Part shown: positions 47,758 to 57,226 of the stretch, piece by piece | How positions within the stretch are numbered: position 1 is the stretch's first letter | Layout of the letters: each line of letters opens with the position of its first letter | Source: Agrobacterium larrymoorei | GTDB taxonomy: Bacteria > Pseudomonadota > Alphaproteobacteria > Rhizobiales > Rhizobiaceae | Direction of reading: 5' to 3' | DNA: 64,000 nt | NCBI RefSeq assembly: GCF_030819275.1 | Contig: NZ_JAUTBL010000001.1 | Location: 1,022,501-1,086,500 of the forward strand | Made by a program: the position numbers and the translations under genes | Notes under the pieces: generated by a model | The model's input: only the letters and a program-made list of their open reading frames with translations | Told to the model about the DNA's origin: nothing | Database searches by the model: none

Positions 47758-49221
47758 ATGAATACCATCATCGAGACGCAAGAAGTCGTCGCCGCCCGCG
47801 GCGTCAAGGTGGTCTTCGGCGCCGTCAAGGCGCTGGATGGCGCCGATCTCATCATCCGCGCAGGCGAATGCCTTGGCCTTGTCGGCCATAATGGCGCCGG
47901 CAAATCCACCATCGTCAATGTCATCAATGGTGGCCTGACGCCGCATGAGGGCACGATTTCCTATGGCGGAGCACCGGGTCGGCAGGGCATTTCGGCAGCA
48001 CGCGCCGGCGGTGTTCGCTGCGTATTCCAGGAACTATCCCTCTGCCCAAACCTGACGATCAGCGAGAATGTCCGGATCATGCATCCCGGCATGAGCGGCC
48101 ACAACTGGCGCGGCCGCGCGCTTTCCGCGATACGCCAGACCATCGACGAGATTTTTCCCGGCCACGGCATCGATTGCGAAGCGACGATTTCCGATCTATC
48201 GATCGCCGAACGCCAGATGGTGGAAATCGCGATCAACTTTTGCCGCACGCCGGACGCACCAAGGCTCGTTATCCTCGACGAACCGACCTCTTCGCTCGAT
48301 GCAGGCATCGCGGAGCAACTCATGGCCTATGTGCGCCGTTTCGTGCGCGAAGGCGGCTCGGTCCTGTTGATCTCGCATATTCTCGGGGAAATCCTGTCGA
48401 CCGCAACCCGTATCGTCGTGATGAAGGACGGCCGCGTCGTGGCCAACCGGGTCGCCAGCGAATTCACGACACGCACGCTGGTCGAAGCCATGGGCAGTGT
48501 GGTTAAGGATCAGGACAGGCAGAAGATCGCCCGTCTTCGCTCCAACGAGAAAGTTCTCTCCATGGCGCCGCGTCGCGGCTCCGAGATTGCATTTGAAGCC
48601 TATCGTGGCGAAATCATCGGTCTGGCCGGACTCGGTGGCCACGGACAGACCGAAGCGCTGCTCGATCTTTATCTCGCGAAGAACAGCAGTTGGCTACCAA
48701 GCCGCAAGGCAGACCTAGCCTTCGTCGCCGGAGACAGAAGCCTGAATGGCACCTTCTCGCTCTGGAGCATTCTCAAAAATCTGTCGATCGCATCGCTTCG
48801 AGATATCTCGTCCGGCGGACTGGTGAACAAATCGCGCGAGGGCGACCTTGGCGCGGAGTGGAAGAAGCGGATCGAAATTCGCACACCCGATATGGGCAAC
48901 AAGATTCTCTCGCTGTCTGGCGGCAACCAGCAGAAGGTACTCTTTGCCCGCGCGCTGGCGACAACCGCCAGCACCGTGCTGATGGACGACCCGATGCGCG
49001 GCGTCGATATCGGCACGAAACAGGAGGTCTACGACATCTTGAGAACGGAAGCCGCGCACGGCCGGACCTTCATCTGGTACTCGACGGAAATGGACGAAAT
49101 TCGCTTGTGTGATCGCGTCTATGTTTTCCGCGATGGCACCATCCAGGCAGAACTCATCGGCGAAAACATCACCGAGCAGAATGTGCTGGCTGCATCCTTT
49201 TCAGGGGAGGCCCACGCGTGA
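47758..49221 (+). CDS. CUT2 sugar ABC transporter ATP-binding protein (RbsA/MglA-like)
   Basis: A 487-residue double ABC ATPase. The N-terminal half has Walker A GHNGAGKST, a degenerate signature (LSIAERQMVEIAI) and Walker B LVILDEPTSSLD. The C-terminal half has no recognisable Walker A (the segment reads GLAGLGGHGQTEALL), as usual in this family, but keeps LSGGNQQKVLFARAL and VLMDDPMRGVDIG. The start is the ATG at 47758. A TTG two codons upstream is possible, and no good ribosome-binding site is visible for either. Confidence 0.88.
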   Translation: MNTIIETQEVVAARGVKVVFGAVKALDGADLIIRAGECLGLVGHNGAGKSTIVNVINGGLTPHEGTISYGGAPGRQGISAARAGGVRCVFQELSLCPNLTISENVRIMHPGMSGHNWRGRALSAIRQTIDEIFPGHGIDCEATISDLSIAERQMVEIAINFCRTPDAPRLVILDEPTSSLDAGIAEQLMAYVRRFVREGGSVLLISHILGEILSTATRIVVMKDGRVVANRVASEFTTRTLVEAMGSVVKDQDRQKIARLRSNEKVLSMAPRRGSEIAFEAYRGEIIGLAGLGGHGQTEALLDLYLAKNSSWLPSRKADLAFVAGDRSLNGTFSLWSILKNLSIASLRDISSGGLVNKSREGDLGAEWKKRIEIRTPDMGNKILSLSGGNQQKVLFARALATTASTVLMDDPMRGVDIGTKQEVYDILRTEAAHGRTFIWYSTEMDEIRLCDRVYVFRDGTIQAELIGENITEQNVLAASFSGEAHA

Positions 49222-50159
49222 AGATCTCCGCCAACGCACTTCGCCTTGTCATTCCCGCCGCGTCACTCGCCTTCCTGCTGATTGCGGTCTTCTATATGCA
49301 GCCGCGGGCCATGAGCTACACGGGCATGAACCTGCTGTTCAATCTGGCAGTGCCGATCGCGCTTGCGACCATCGCCCAAATGCTGATCATGTCCGTCAAC
49401 GATCTTGATCTGTCGATGGGCACCTTCGTCAGTTTCTGCGCCTGCGTGACCGCAACGTTTCTGCAGAATTCCCCAGTTCTCGGCATCGGTATTTTTGCCG
49501 CCGCCATCGCCGTCTATGCGGTGCTCGGCGCCGTCATTCACCTGCGTGCCCTGCCCTCCATCGTCGTGACGCTCGGCATGAGCTTCGTCTGGGGTGGTCT
49601 CGCGGTTCTGATCCTGCCCTCACCGGGCGGACAGGCGCCTGCCTTCGTGCGTGCCTTGATGACGGCAAAGCCGCCATTCGTCCCGATTGCCATCATTGCC
49701 AGTGTCGTGATTGCGGTTGTCGCTCACTACATCGTCATGCGCTCTTCTTTCGGCGTTCTGATGCGCGGCGTCGGCGGCAATCTGCGCTCGGTCGAGCGGT
49801 CGGGTTGGTCGGTGGTCGGCATTCGCGCCGCAACCTTTGCACTGGCAGGTTTCTTCGCCGTGCTCTCCGGCATCGCACTCGTCGGACTGACAACGTCAGC
49901 CGATGCCAATATCGCCTTGCGCTACACGCTTCTATCGATAGCCGGCGTCATCCTTGGCGGCGGTGAATTCGTCGGCGGGCGTGTTTCCCCGATCGGCGCG
50001 GTGATCGGCGCTTTGACGCTGACGCTCGCGGGTTCTTTCCTGTCCTTCATGCGCATTTCGCCGGACTGGCAAATCGGCGCGCAGGGCGCGATCCTCATCA
50101 TCGTGCTTGCCTTGCGCATTCTGCTCAACCGTCTTGAAAAGCGGGAGAAAAACCAATGA
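49218..50159 (+). CDS. CUT2 sugar ABC transporter permease 1
   Basis: A 313-residue RbsC-like permease with about eight to ten hydrophobic helices. The GTG start overlaps the ATPase stop (GTGA). Family motifs include IMSVNDLDLSMGTFVS near 57 and a GGGEFVGGRVSPIGAVIGAL segment near the C-terminus. It probably forms a heterodimer with the next gene product. Confidence 0.88.
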   Translation: MKISANALRLVIPAASLAFLLIAVFYMQPRAMSYTGMNLLFNLAVPIALATIAQMLIMSVNDLDLSMGTFVSFCACVTATFLQNSPVLGIGIFAAAIAVYAVLGAVIHLRALPSIVVTLGMSFVWGGLAVLILPSPGGQAPAFVRALMTAKPPFVPIAIIASVVIAVVAHYIVMRSSFGVLMRGVGGNLRSVERSGWSVVGIRAATFALAGFFAVLSGIALVGLTTSADANIALRYTLLSIAGVILGGGEFVGGRVSPIGAVIGALTLTLAGSFLSFMRISPDWQIGAQGAILIIVLALRILLNRLEKREKNQ

Positions 50160-51103
50160 GCCGCCTCGCTGCTTTCACTAGAAAACCGTGGATCTGGTCC
50201 TTTGCCGCGACGGTTGCGGTCTGGGTCATTACCGTGATGTTCACCGGAGGCGCAAGCTCGTTCGGGCTTTCCCACGCGGCGCTGACATTCGCGGCCTTCT
50301 CGGTCATCGTCGGCATCGGCCAGATGTTCGTCATCACGCTGGGGCCAGGCAATATCGATCTCTGCGTTCCGGCCACAATGACGCTCTCCGGCACGCTGGC
50401 GCTGAAGTTCATGGACGTCTCGGACCATCTCATCCTGCCGGGCCTTCTCGTCGCCATCCTGATCGGAATTGCGATCGGCATCGGCAACTACGCGCTGATC
50501 AAGCTCCTGCGTATCCCGCCAATCATCGCGACGCTGTCGATGAGCTTCATCGTCCAGTCGATTGCGATCTGGTCCAATCGCGGGCTGCGTATCAGGCCAC
50601 CTGAAACACTGGCCAACTTCGCCATCTCCAGCACGTTCAACATACCGAATGTCGCGCTCGTTGCACTTTTTCTCTCCGTCATCGCCTGGGTGCTGCTTGA
50701 CCGGTCCTTCTACGGGCGCTGGATTTCGGCCATCGGTCAAAGCACGTTTGCGGCCCGCATGACCGGAATTCCCGTCGATGGTGCGCGCTTCATAACCTAT
50801 GTTGTCTGCTCCGTTCTGGCAGCGATCGCCGGATATCTTCTGGCAAGCTTTTCGGGCGGTGCGGCGCTCAATATGGGGTCGGAATATCTCCTGATGTCGA
50901 TTGCCGTCGTGGTGATCGGCGGCACAGCGGTCGCTGGTGGTGATTCCAACGTGCCTGGCATCTGGGGCGCATCGCTCTTCATGTTCCTTGTGGTTTCGAT
51001 GCTGAACACCTACGGCTTCGGCGCCGGTGCGCGCCTTATCCTCACTGGTCTCATTATCATTTCCGTGATTTTTCTGGCGAGCGGCCCCAAGGCCACCCGC
51101 TAA
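50156..51103 (+). CDS. CUT2 sugar ABC transporter permease 2
   Basis: A 315-residue RbsC-like permease coupled to the preceding gene by ATGA. It shows the same helix pattern with FVITLGPGNIDLCVPATM near 60 and VIGGTAVAGGDSNVPGIWGA near the end. Two different permeases per system instead of one homodimer is common in rhizobial CUT2 importers. Confidence 0.88.
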   Translation: MSRLAAFTRKPWIWSFAATVAVWVITVMFTGGASSFGLSHAALTFAAFSVIVGIGQMFVITLGPGNIDLCVPATMTLSGTLALKFMDVSDHLILPGLLVAILIGIAIGIGNYALIKLLRIPPIIATLSMSFIVQSIAIWSNRGLRIRPPETLANFAISSTFNIPNVALVALFLSVIAWVLLDRSFYGRWISAIGQSTFAARMTGIPVDGARFITYVVCSVLAAIAGYLLASFSGGAALNMGSEYLLMSIAVVVIGGTAVAGGDSNVPGIWGASLFMFLVVSMLNTYGFGAGARLILTGLIIISVIFLASGPKATR

Positions 51104-51130
51104 ACCAACGCAACACTTTCAAGCCGATTG

Positions 51131-52057
51131 ATGCCCATGACCAAAGATCAAAGCTCTGTTTATGACATTCGCGACGACCGCTTCCGCCATCTGATCGTCG
51201 GCAACGCCGAACTGGAAGAACTCTATTCCGGCTGCCGCTGGAGTGAAGGCCCTGTCTGGTTTGCGGATCTCAACTGCCTGCTTTTCAGCGACATTCCCAA
51301 CCAGCGCATTCTTCGCTGGGTGCCGGATGGCGGCGTTTCCGTTTTCCGCCAGCCGTCCAACTTCGCCAATGGCAACACGCGCGACCGTCAGGGCCGCTTG
51401 ATCTCTTGCGAGCATGGCGGTCGTCGCGTGACGCGAACCGAAATCGACGGCTCGATCACGGTGCTGGCGGACAGCTATAATGGCAAGCGGTTGAACTCGC
51501 CCAACGATGTCGTCGTCAAATCCGATGGTAGCATCTGGTTCACCGACCCGACCTACGGCATTCTCTCCGACTATGAAGGCTATAAATCCGAGCCGGAACA
51601 GAAGACCCGCAACGTCTACAGGATCGATCCTGTCTCAGGCCAGGTCGAGATCGCCGTCGACGACTTCGTGCAGCCGAACGGGCTGGCGTTTTCCCCCGAC
51701 GAAACGAAGCTCTATGTTGCCGACAGCTCCTACAGCCACGATGTCTCACGCCCGCGCCACATCAGGGTCTTTGACGTGGTCGATGGAAAGACGCTGACGA
51801 ATGGCCGAGAGTTCTGCAACCTGGATAGTGGCCTGCCCGACGGCTTCCGCCTTGACACGGCCGGCAACCTTTGGACCAGCGCGGGCGACGGCGTTCATTG
51901 CTTTTCGCCGGAAGGCACGCTTCTCGGGAAGATCAAGGTGCCACAGACGGTGGCCAACCTGACCTTTGGCGGCCCGAAGAAGAACCGCCTGTTCATCACC
52001 GCGACCAAGTCGCTCTACTCGGTCTATCTTGCTACCACCGGCGCGCAGACGCCGTGA
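51131..52057 (+). CDS. SMP-30/gluconolactonase-family lactonase
   Basis: A 308-residue six-bladed beta-propeller hydrolase that opens sugar lactones with a divalent metal. Motifs are WSEGPVWF (metal Glu), LNSPNDVVVKSDGSIWFTDPTYG (Asn/Asp ligands), QPNGLAFSPDETKLYVADSS and DGFRLDTAGNLWTS. It lies 27 bp after the second permease, so it belongs to the sugar-import operon. This suggests that the imported sugar is oxidised to a lactone, or that a lactone itself is imported. ATGs at 51131 and 51137 are both possible starts. Confidence 0.88.
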   Translation: MPMTKDQSSVYDIRDDRFRHLIVGNAELEELYSGCRWSEGPVWFADLNCLLFSDIPNQRILRWVPDGGVSVFRQPSNFANGNTRDRQGRLISCEHGGRRVTRTEIDGSITVLADSYNGKRLNSPNDVVVKSDGSIWFTDPTYGILSDYEGYKSEPEQKTRNVYRIDPVSGQVEIAVDDFVQPNGLAFSPDETKLYVADSSYSHDVSRPRHIRVFDVVDGKTLTNGREFCNLDSGLPDGFRLDTAGNLWTSAGDGVHCFSPEGTLLGKIKVPQTVANLTFGGPKKNRLFITATKSLYSVYLATTGAQTP

Positions 52058-52122
52058 GTACGCTCTCTCCGGCAAGGGTTGAAGTTCCCAGCCGGAGGCA
52101 AGCGCGCGATAGTCATTGATGC

Positions 52123-52143
52123 GCCGCTAGAATTGCTAGCGGC
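52123..52143 (+). terminator. Small perfect hairpin downstream of the lactonase gene
   Basis: GCCGCTAG, five-base loop, CTAGCGGC. It lies 66 bases after the lactonase stop and is followed by AAGGAGG rather than a T run, so termination would need Rho. Confidence 0.35.
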
Positions 52144-52262
52144 AAGGAGGCAGCGGGGCGCTGATCGAACTGCGTTTTCTTCAAGGTTGCTTGCTAATCG
52201 CGGCTCGTCCAAATCTACTATCCTTGGCTCGCATGCGAAGGTTAGAGTAACATGCGCAAAAC

Positions 52263-52301
52263 TATTATAGAATGTAATAGGTTCTTAACCTTACTATAAT
52301 A
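52263..52301. repeat. AT-rich inverted repeat
   Basis: TATTATAG at 52263-52270 and CTATAATA at 52294-52301, with a second nested pair (AGGTT-CTT-AACCT) between them. It stands out in a GC-rich region and contains TATAAT-like sequence, so a promoter or a regulator site is plausible. Confidence 0.45.
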
Positions 52302-52748
52302 CCGTCCATACAGGTGATGAATGCGGTTGCAGCATCCTCACCATCCACTTCCTTCCCGGTTACATGACGCAAGCCGGAATTGTCCAAAGATGTCGTTGAT
52401 CCGCCTTTGTTCCACCACCGTGAGAGCATTGTGCGGCGAGCTATCCATGCCTCCTTCTCATGAGAAACAGATGCAGTTCAACTCGGTTGGCGAAATCACC
52501 TCAACGCCCCGCAATGACCTCTGGTCAATCGCACTGAGCTCGTCTTCCTAGAGCAATGTCCGCCGCCGCCTACGTTTGCGCAAAGGCAGTCGTCTCCGGC
52601 ACATCAACCCGAAACATCCGAAGCGTCAGTACGCGAACACTTCGGCCACAGAACAACGACCGCCCTACACCGCGGCAGAGCATCAACATGCTCGCCGGCG
52701 GCGAAGGATCGCCCGTGTCACCTCATAAAGCCTCCAAGGAACTCCGAT

Positions 52749-54680
52749 ATGCGGTTCACTATCAAAGCAAAACTGGCGCTGACATTCGCCCTTCTCATTA
52801 TGATGCTGGCGGGTACCGCCGCATACGGTATCTACAGTCTTGGCGTGGCAAAGGATGCCATGAACGAGGTTGTGGAAGGTACCGTGCCCCGCCTCGACAA
52901 GGTCCATCAAATGAATGCGCTCTCATTGGTAACAGTGCGCGCGCAGAAAAACCTCATCCTCGCAAACTCACCGTCAGAGGTCGACACGCACAAGAAGCTT
53001 GGCGATGAAAGCAGGGCGCATCTAACGGACCTGTTGAACGAGATGCTGTCCACAGCGAGCGCTGAGACACGCCCTTATTGGACCGAGCTTCAGGCAATCA
53101 ACACCGCTTTTAATGCCAGCGACGATCGCGTACGCGCACTGGTGGACCAGGGAAATGGTCCCGCCGCGGAAGCCTACTCCGCCGGTGAAGGGCGCGACGC
53201 CGCCAATGCGCTAACGAAAAAGCTGGACGAAGGTGTGCAGATGAACCGGGCGCGGCTACAGCAGTCAAAGGAAGCAGCCGCCGAAGATTACGATCAAACC
53301 CGCCTGATGCTGATTTGTTTTTCGAGCGCCGCGATCGTCATTGCAGCCGCAACCGCATTCTGGATTGCAATCGGTATCAGTTCCGGCCTGCGCAAGATCA
53401 TGGTCGTGGCAGACGCCATTTCGGTTGGAAACCTTGAGCAGGACGTGGTGATCAAAAGCAACGACGAGATCAAGGATCTCGTGGATCGCGTCAATGTCAT
53501 GACGGGTAACCTGCGTGCGACAGCCGATGTCGCGGGTACGATTGCCGCTGGTGATCTGTCCAAGGATGTGAAGCCTCTTTCTGAAAAAGACGTGCTCGGC
53601 ATCGCGATGCTGAATATGGTGACCAATCTGCGCGAAACTGCAAGCGTGGCAGACAAGATTTCAAACGGCGATCTGACCGTCACGCCACAACCTCTGTCGG
53701 AGCGCGATACGCTCGGCATTGCGCTTCAATCGATGGTGGAGCGTTTGCGTGGGGTGGTGGCCGATGCATTGGCTGCCGCTGACAACGTCTCCTCCGGCAG
53801 CCAGGAACTGTCCTCGTCTTCCGAGCAGTTATCTCAAGGCGCGACTGAACAGGCATCCTCTGCCGAAGAAGCCTCCGCTTCCATGGAAGAGATGGCGGCC
53901 AACATCAAGCAGAACGCCGACAACGCTGCCCAGACCGAGAAGATCGCTCGCCAGTCGTCGAAGGACGCCGAAGCCAGTGGTGAAGCTGTCGGTCGTGCCG
54001 TCGTTGCCATGCGCACCATCGCACAGAAAATCTCTATCGTTCAGGAGATCGCGCGTCAGACCGATCTTCTCGCACTCAATGCCGCTGTTGAAGCCGCACG
54101 TGCCGGTGAGCATGGCAAGGGCTTTGCGGTGGTTGCCTCGGAAGTCCGCAAGCTTGCAGAACGCAGCCAGGCAGCAGCAGCCGAAATCTCCTCGCTCTCC
54201 GGCGAAACCGTTCAGGTCGCGACCGAAGCGGGCGATATGTTGAACCGTCTGGTTCCGGATATCCGCAAGACGGCGGAACTGGTGGCGGAAATCTCTGCCG
54301 CATGCCGCGAGCAGGATATCGGTGCCAGCCAGATCAATGAAGCGATCCAGCAGCTCGACAAGGTGACACAGCAGAACTCCGGCGCTTCCGAAGAAATGTC
54401 TGCGACCTCCGAAGAACTCGCAGCACAGGCCGAAGAGCTACAGGCCAGCATCGCCTTCTTCAAGGTCGAGCGTGCCACCACGAATGGCCGCACGGCACAG
54501 GCTCGCCCCGCCGCTCCGTCGGTCTCCCACCGTCCTGCTGCAAAGCCTGCTGCTCCCGTTCGCCGCGCAGCCCCGACCCACTCCGTCCACGCCCAGCAGG
54601 CCCGCGCAAATGGCTTCGCACTCGACATGTCGATGGGTGGACCGGACGGCGCAGACGACGAGTTCCGACAAGTCGTCTGA
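52749..54680 (+). CDS. Methyl-accepting chemotaxis protein with 4HB sensor and three HAMP-like units
   Basis: A 643-residue inner-membrane chemoreceptor. Transmembrane helix 1 is about 7-27, the periplasmic four-helix-bundle sensor about 30-185 and helix 2 about 187-209. Three consecutive HAMP-like units follow (about 212-330), each with an ISxGNL/IAAGDL/ISNGDL-type core and an LGIA or DEI connector. The signalling domain has its hairpin tip at [30 protein letters not shown]. The alanine/proline-rich tail (about 580-643) lacks a CheR pentapeptide. The ATG at 52749 has AAGGA eight bases upstream. The ligand is unknown. Confidence 0.9.
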   Translation: MRFTIKAKLALTFALLIMMLAGTAAYGIYSLGVAKDAMNEVVEGTVPRLDKVHQMNALSLVTVRAQKNLILANSPSEVDTHKKLGDESRAHLTDLLNEMLSTASAETRPYWTELQAINTAFNASDDRVRALVDQGNGPAAEAYSAGEGRDAANALTKKLDEGVQMNRARLQQSKEAAAEDYDQTRLMLICFSSAAIVIAAATAFWIAIGISSGLRKIMVVADAISVGNLEQDVVIKSNDEIKDLVDRVNVMTGNLRATADVAGTIAAGDLSKDVKPLSEKDVLGIAMLNMVTNLRETASVADKISNGDLTVTPQPLSERDTLGIALQSMVERLRGVVADALAAADNVSSGSQELSSSSEQLSQGATEQASSAEEASASMEEMAANIKQNADNAAQTEKIARQSSKDAEASGEAVGRAVVAMRTIAQKISIVQEIARQTDLLALNAAVEAARAGEHGKGFAVVASEVRKLAERSQAAAAEISSLSGETVQVATEAGDMLNRLVPDIRKTAELVAEISAACREQDIGASQINEAIQQLDKVTQQNSGASEEMSATSEELAAQAEELQASIAFFKVERATTNGRTAQARPAAPSVSHRPAAKPAAPVRRAAPTHSVHAQQARANGFALDMSMGGPDGADDEFRQVV

Positions 54681-54758
54681 TCGGCAAACACTTGAGCCGT
54701 CGTTGATTTTCGAGGGTTACTCCAGCCTCAAAGCCGTCGCCTTAAGAAACACCAATAC

Positions 54759-54795
54759 TTGCGCCTGCATCCGGAAGCTCTGGATGTAGGCGCAA
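54759..54795 (+). terminator. Terminator-like hairpin after the chemoreceptor gene
   Basis: TTGCGCCTGCATCC and GGATGTAGGCGCAA arms (one mismatch) with a nine-base loop, followed seven bases later by TTTT. It lies about 80 bases after the stop at 54680. Confidence 0.6.
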
Positions 54796-54953
54796 CGACG
54801 TTTTGAGCCGTGCCTGCATTGGTTGAGCCTGCCGTAACCGGTGCGATCAATCGATGGCAAATTGGTGTGATTGCATGATGCCTATCAAGGCTTTAGCACA
54901 TCAGGCGTGGGACTTGACAGTTGCCGGACGAGGCAGGCAGGGAGGAGAGTGAG

Positions 54954-55157
54954 GTGAAGATAATCTTGCTGATCGCGGGGACGCTGCTCGTCTGCCTGAC
55001 GTTCGTGTGGTTCTTCTTTTTTGTTCCGCTCGGCTGCGGCATGAACCCGACAGGTTGCAAGGAAGAGTTTCCAGTCTTGAGCACGATCGGCCTCATGCAC
55101 TTCTGGTTGCCGCTTGCGGCCGCATTTCTGCTGATCTTTCTGGGACTGAAGCGCTAA
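54954..55157 (+). CDS. Small two-helix membrane protein of unknown function
   Basis: A 67-residue protein that I do not recognise. The GTG at 54954 (VKIILLIAG) follows a GGAGGAGAG stretch. The reading from TTG at 54921 would add eleven charged residues over that ribosome-binding site and is less likely. Two hydrophobic helices (about 3-24 and 44-63) flank a short loop with two cysteines (GCGMNPTGC). Such small proteins often modulate a partner in the membrane. No operon partner is visible. Confidence 0.6.
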   Translation: MKIILLIAGTLLVCLTFVWFFFFVPLGCGMNPTGCKEEFPVLSTIGLMHFWLPLAAAFLLIFLGLKR

Positions 55158-55170
55158 AACGAAACCAGGT

Positions 55171-55197
55171 CCTCAGACCGAATGAGCCGGTCTGAGG
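55171..55197. terminator. Perfect ten-pair hairpin between convergent genes
   Basis: CCTCAGACCG, seven-base loop, CGGTCTGAGG. It lies 13 bases after the small membrane-protein stop and 25 bases beyond the end of the convergent glutathione synthetase gene, so it may serve both. Confidence 0.6.
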
Positions 55198-55221
55198 GAG
55201 AAGGCGTTTACAACTGGAGCG

Positions 55222-56178
55222 TCAATCCTGAGCGTCACGCTTACGCTCGATCGCATCCCAAAGAAGGCTGGCGACATCGGCGCCGCCGAATTTCTTGACT
55301 TCGCGAATGCCGGTGGGAGAGGTGACGTTGATTTCCGTCATATAGGTGCCGATAACGTCGATGCCGACAAAAAGGAAGCCGCGTTCACGCAAGGCTGGAC
55401 CGATGCGCTCGCAGATTTCTTTTTCGCGCGCGGTCAATTCAGTCGGCTCGGGACGTCCACCAGCATGCATGTTGGAACGTGCATCGTTCTCAGCCGGCAC
55501 ACGGTTAATCGCGCCAACCGGCTCACCATCCACCAGAAGAATGCGTTTATCACCTTTTCGCACGTCCGGCAGATATTGCTGGGCGATATAGGGCTCGCGG
55601 AACATCTGGCCGAACATTTCCAGGAGCGAAGAGAAATTGCGGTCGTCGCGAGTGGAGTGGAACACCCCTGCCCCACCGTTTCCGTAGAGAGGCTTGAGGA
55701 TGATATCGCCCATTTCCTGACGGAAGCGGGCAATCTCGGCAACGTCCTTGGTGATCAAAGTCGCGGGCATCAGATCCGCAAACTCGGTGACGAAAATCTT
55801 TTCAGGTGAGTTTCTCACCCAGGCGGGGTCGTTGACGACAAGCGTCTTGGGGTGAATGCGCTCCAAAAGGTGCGTCGAGGTGATATAGGCCATATCGAAG
55901 GGAGGATCCTGGCGCAGATGGATCACATCCATCGTCGATAAATCGACCCGCTCTGGCGCGGATAGCGAGTAATGGTCGCCATTGATGTCACGCAGTTCCA
56001 TCTGCTCGACGGTGGCATAGATCTTCCCATCCCGCATAGACAGGCGGTCCGGCGTGTAGTGGAAAAGGCGATATCCCCTTGCCTGGGCTTCGAGGCTGAT
56101 GGCGAATGTTGAATCTCCGGCAATGTTGATGCCCGAGACATGATCCATCTGGATCGCAACGTTCTTGATCTTCGCCAT
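55222..56178 (-). CDS. gshB: Glutathione synthetase
   Basis: A 318-residue cytoplasmic ATP-grasp ligase that joins gamma-glutamylcysteine and glycine. Family features are the N-terminal lid-type segment [48 protein letters not shown], the ATP-grasp loop [12 protein letters not shown] and the metal site [13 protein letters not shown]. The ATG at 56178 has AAGGA seven bases upstream. Length is normal for bacterial GshB. Genomes of this group often carry the main gshB on the primary chromosome, so this could be a second copy. Confidence 0.92.
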   Translation of the reverse strand: MAKIKNVAIQMDHVSGINIAGDSTFAISLEAQARGYRLFHYTPDRLSMRDGKIYATVEQMELRDINGDHYSLSAPERVDLSTMDVIHLRQDPPFDMAYITSTHLLERIHPKTLVVNDPAWVRNSPEKIFVTEFADLMPATLITKDVAEIARFRQEMGDIILKPLYGNGGAGVFHSTRDDRNFSSLLEMFGQMFREPYIAQQYLPDVRKGDKRILLVDGEPVGAINRVPAENDARSNMHAGGRPEPTELTAREKEICERIGPALRERGFLFVGIDVIGTYMTEINVTSPTGIREVKKFGGADVASLLWDAIERKRDAQD

Positions 56179-56328
56179 GCGCAATTCCTTTTCAAAAGCC
56201 CGTCTGATGTAGGATAGAGCACCTTCAAAGGCAACTAGCGCGGCAAGCCGGATCTGTGAGTTTTATTCACACAGACCTGCTCGCATCTTCAGCAGTTCGG
56301 GGAGATAGTCTTATGGAGATAAAGCCGT

Positions 56329-56943
56329 TCAAGCCATCATCTGACGAGCGTAATTATGAACTGCGACGAAAGCGTCTTGCGCACCGGAAACGACACGGCG
56401 CTCCTCATCGTCAGTCAACTCAATCTCATCGAGAGCTGCGGTGAATGTGCGCCAGTGCAAGCCTCTGCCTTCCGGAGCTCCAGCCAGATGGCGTGCGCCG
56501 AACGCTTCTCCCAGTCCCAGCTTCGCAGCGTCCTTCAGCAGGAATGCGGCGCCGAGATTGGACCCTTCCACCACATAGAGCCAACCCATTGCTTCCGCCA
56601 GATCGAAATTCTCGTCGCCCCGCTGGAAACGATCGCTCTGCTTTTCCGGAACATCGAGAGACAGATCCTGCAGGTCCTGTTCAATGAGTTCAATGCGGCG
56701 GCGTCCTTTCAGGTCCGGCAGAAGGCCGTCTAGGGTCGCATTGAAGAAAAGCGCATCGAGATCTTTGTGGAACAGGTACTGCGTTTTCACGAATTTGCCG
56801 AAGTTTTCCCGATTTTCGAATGGCTTGGAAGCCATGATGAAGCTGTCGAGCGCACTGTGAGCGTCACGTGTCCCCGCTTTCAGGCGCTTCGTGCGGCTGG
56901 GCTCGATCTGGGTTTCCTCTACGATGGGGCTCACGCTGTTCAT
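56329..56943 (-). CDS. Biliverdin-producing heme oxygenase
   Basis: A 204-residue all-helical enzyme that opens heme to biliverdin, iron and CO. The proximal heme ligand is His29 in GTRDAHSALD, and the distal helix with flexible glycines is GWLYVVEGSNLGAAFLL. It is of the short bacterial type (BphO/HmuO size). No phytochrome or heme-transport gene is adjacent, so both iron scavenging and chromophore supply are open. No clear iron-responsive box is seen upstream. Confidence 0.85.
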   Translation of the reverse strand: MNSVSPIVEETQIEPSRTKRLKAGTRDAHSALDSFIMASKPFENRENFGKFVKTQYLFHKDLDALFFNATLDGLLPDLKGRRRIELIEQDLQDLSLDVPEKQSDRFQRGDENFDLAEAMGWLYVVEGSNLGAAFLLKDAAKLGLGEAFGARHLAGAPEGRGLHWRTFTAALDEIELTDDEERRVVSGAQDAFVAVHNYARQMMA

Positions 56944-56992
56944 ATTCTGTGGTCGTCCTGTTTATCGACTTGCGCTTTGGTCAGCGCATTTG

Positions 56993-57021
56993 CACATAAA
57001 AATCTTTCCTTTTAAAGTCAA
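56993..57021 (-). promoter_or_regulatory. Putative promoter of the heme oxygenase gene
   Basis: On the minus strand, TTGACT (57021-57016), 17 bases, TATGTG (56998-56993), in a locally AT-rich stretch 50-80 bases upstream of the start codon. Confidence 0.4.
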
Positions 57022-57112
57022 ATTTAAATGCGCCGTTCATCCAGGCCGTGAAACGGAGAGCCGCCGTATCGAAACTCTGTTGACGATTGGTGGGACTATC
57101 TCGCGCAGAGTC

Positions 57113-57156
57113 AAGCCGTGGCTTCAAGGGCAGCATTGCTCAAGAAGCCACGGCTT
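57113..57156. repeat. Perfect 13-base inverted repeat downstream of the PAS chemoreceptor
   Basis: AAGCCGTGGCTTC and GAAGCCACGGCTT separated by 18 bases, about 70 bases past the end of the chemoreceptor gene. The stem is long and perfect, but no T run follows on either strand. It may be a Rho-assisted terminator or part of a small RNA. Confidence 0.5.
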
Positions 57157-57226
57157 GGTTTCCACGATCCGCTGTAAATGCGGGCCGGGCAGCCCTACCA
57201 GCGCAAAAAGGCAGAGGACGACGATG

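Larger units (their letters stand above)
52058..52748. other. 691 bp without a convincing gene
   Basis: Frames here are short, have poor codon character and no ribosome-binding sites. The stretch holds a small perfect hairpin (52123-52143), an AT-rich inverted repeat (52263-52301) that is the likeliest promoter region, and a long run of about 450 bases before the chemoreceptor start at 52749. A long leader or an unrecognised small RNA is possible. Confidence 0.5.

Noticed and set aside
52321..52551. 76-codon frame in the long gap before the chemoreceptor
   Set aside because: No ribosome-binding site, proline/histidine/serine-rich low-complexity start and no recognisable domain.
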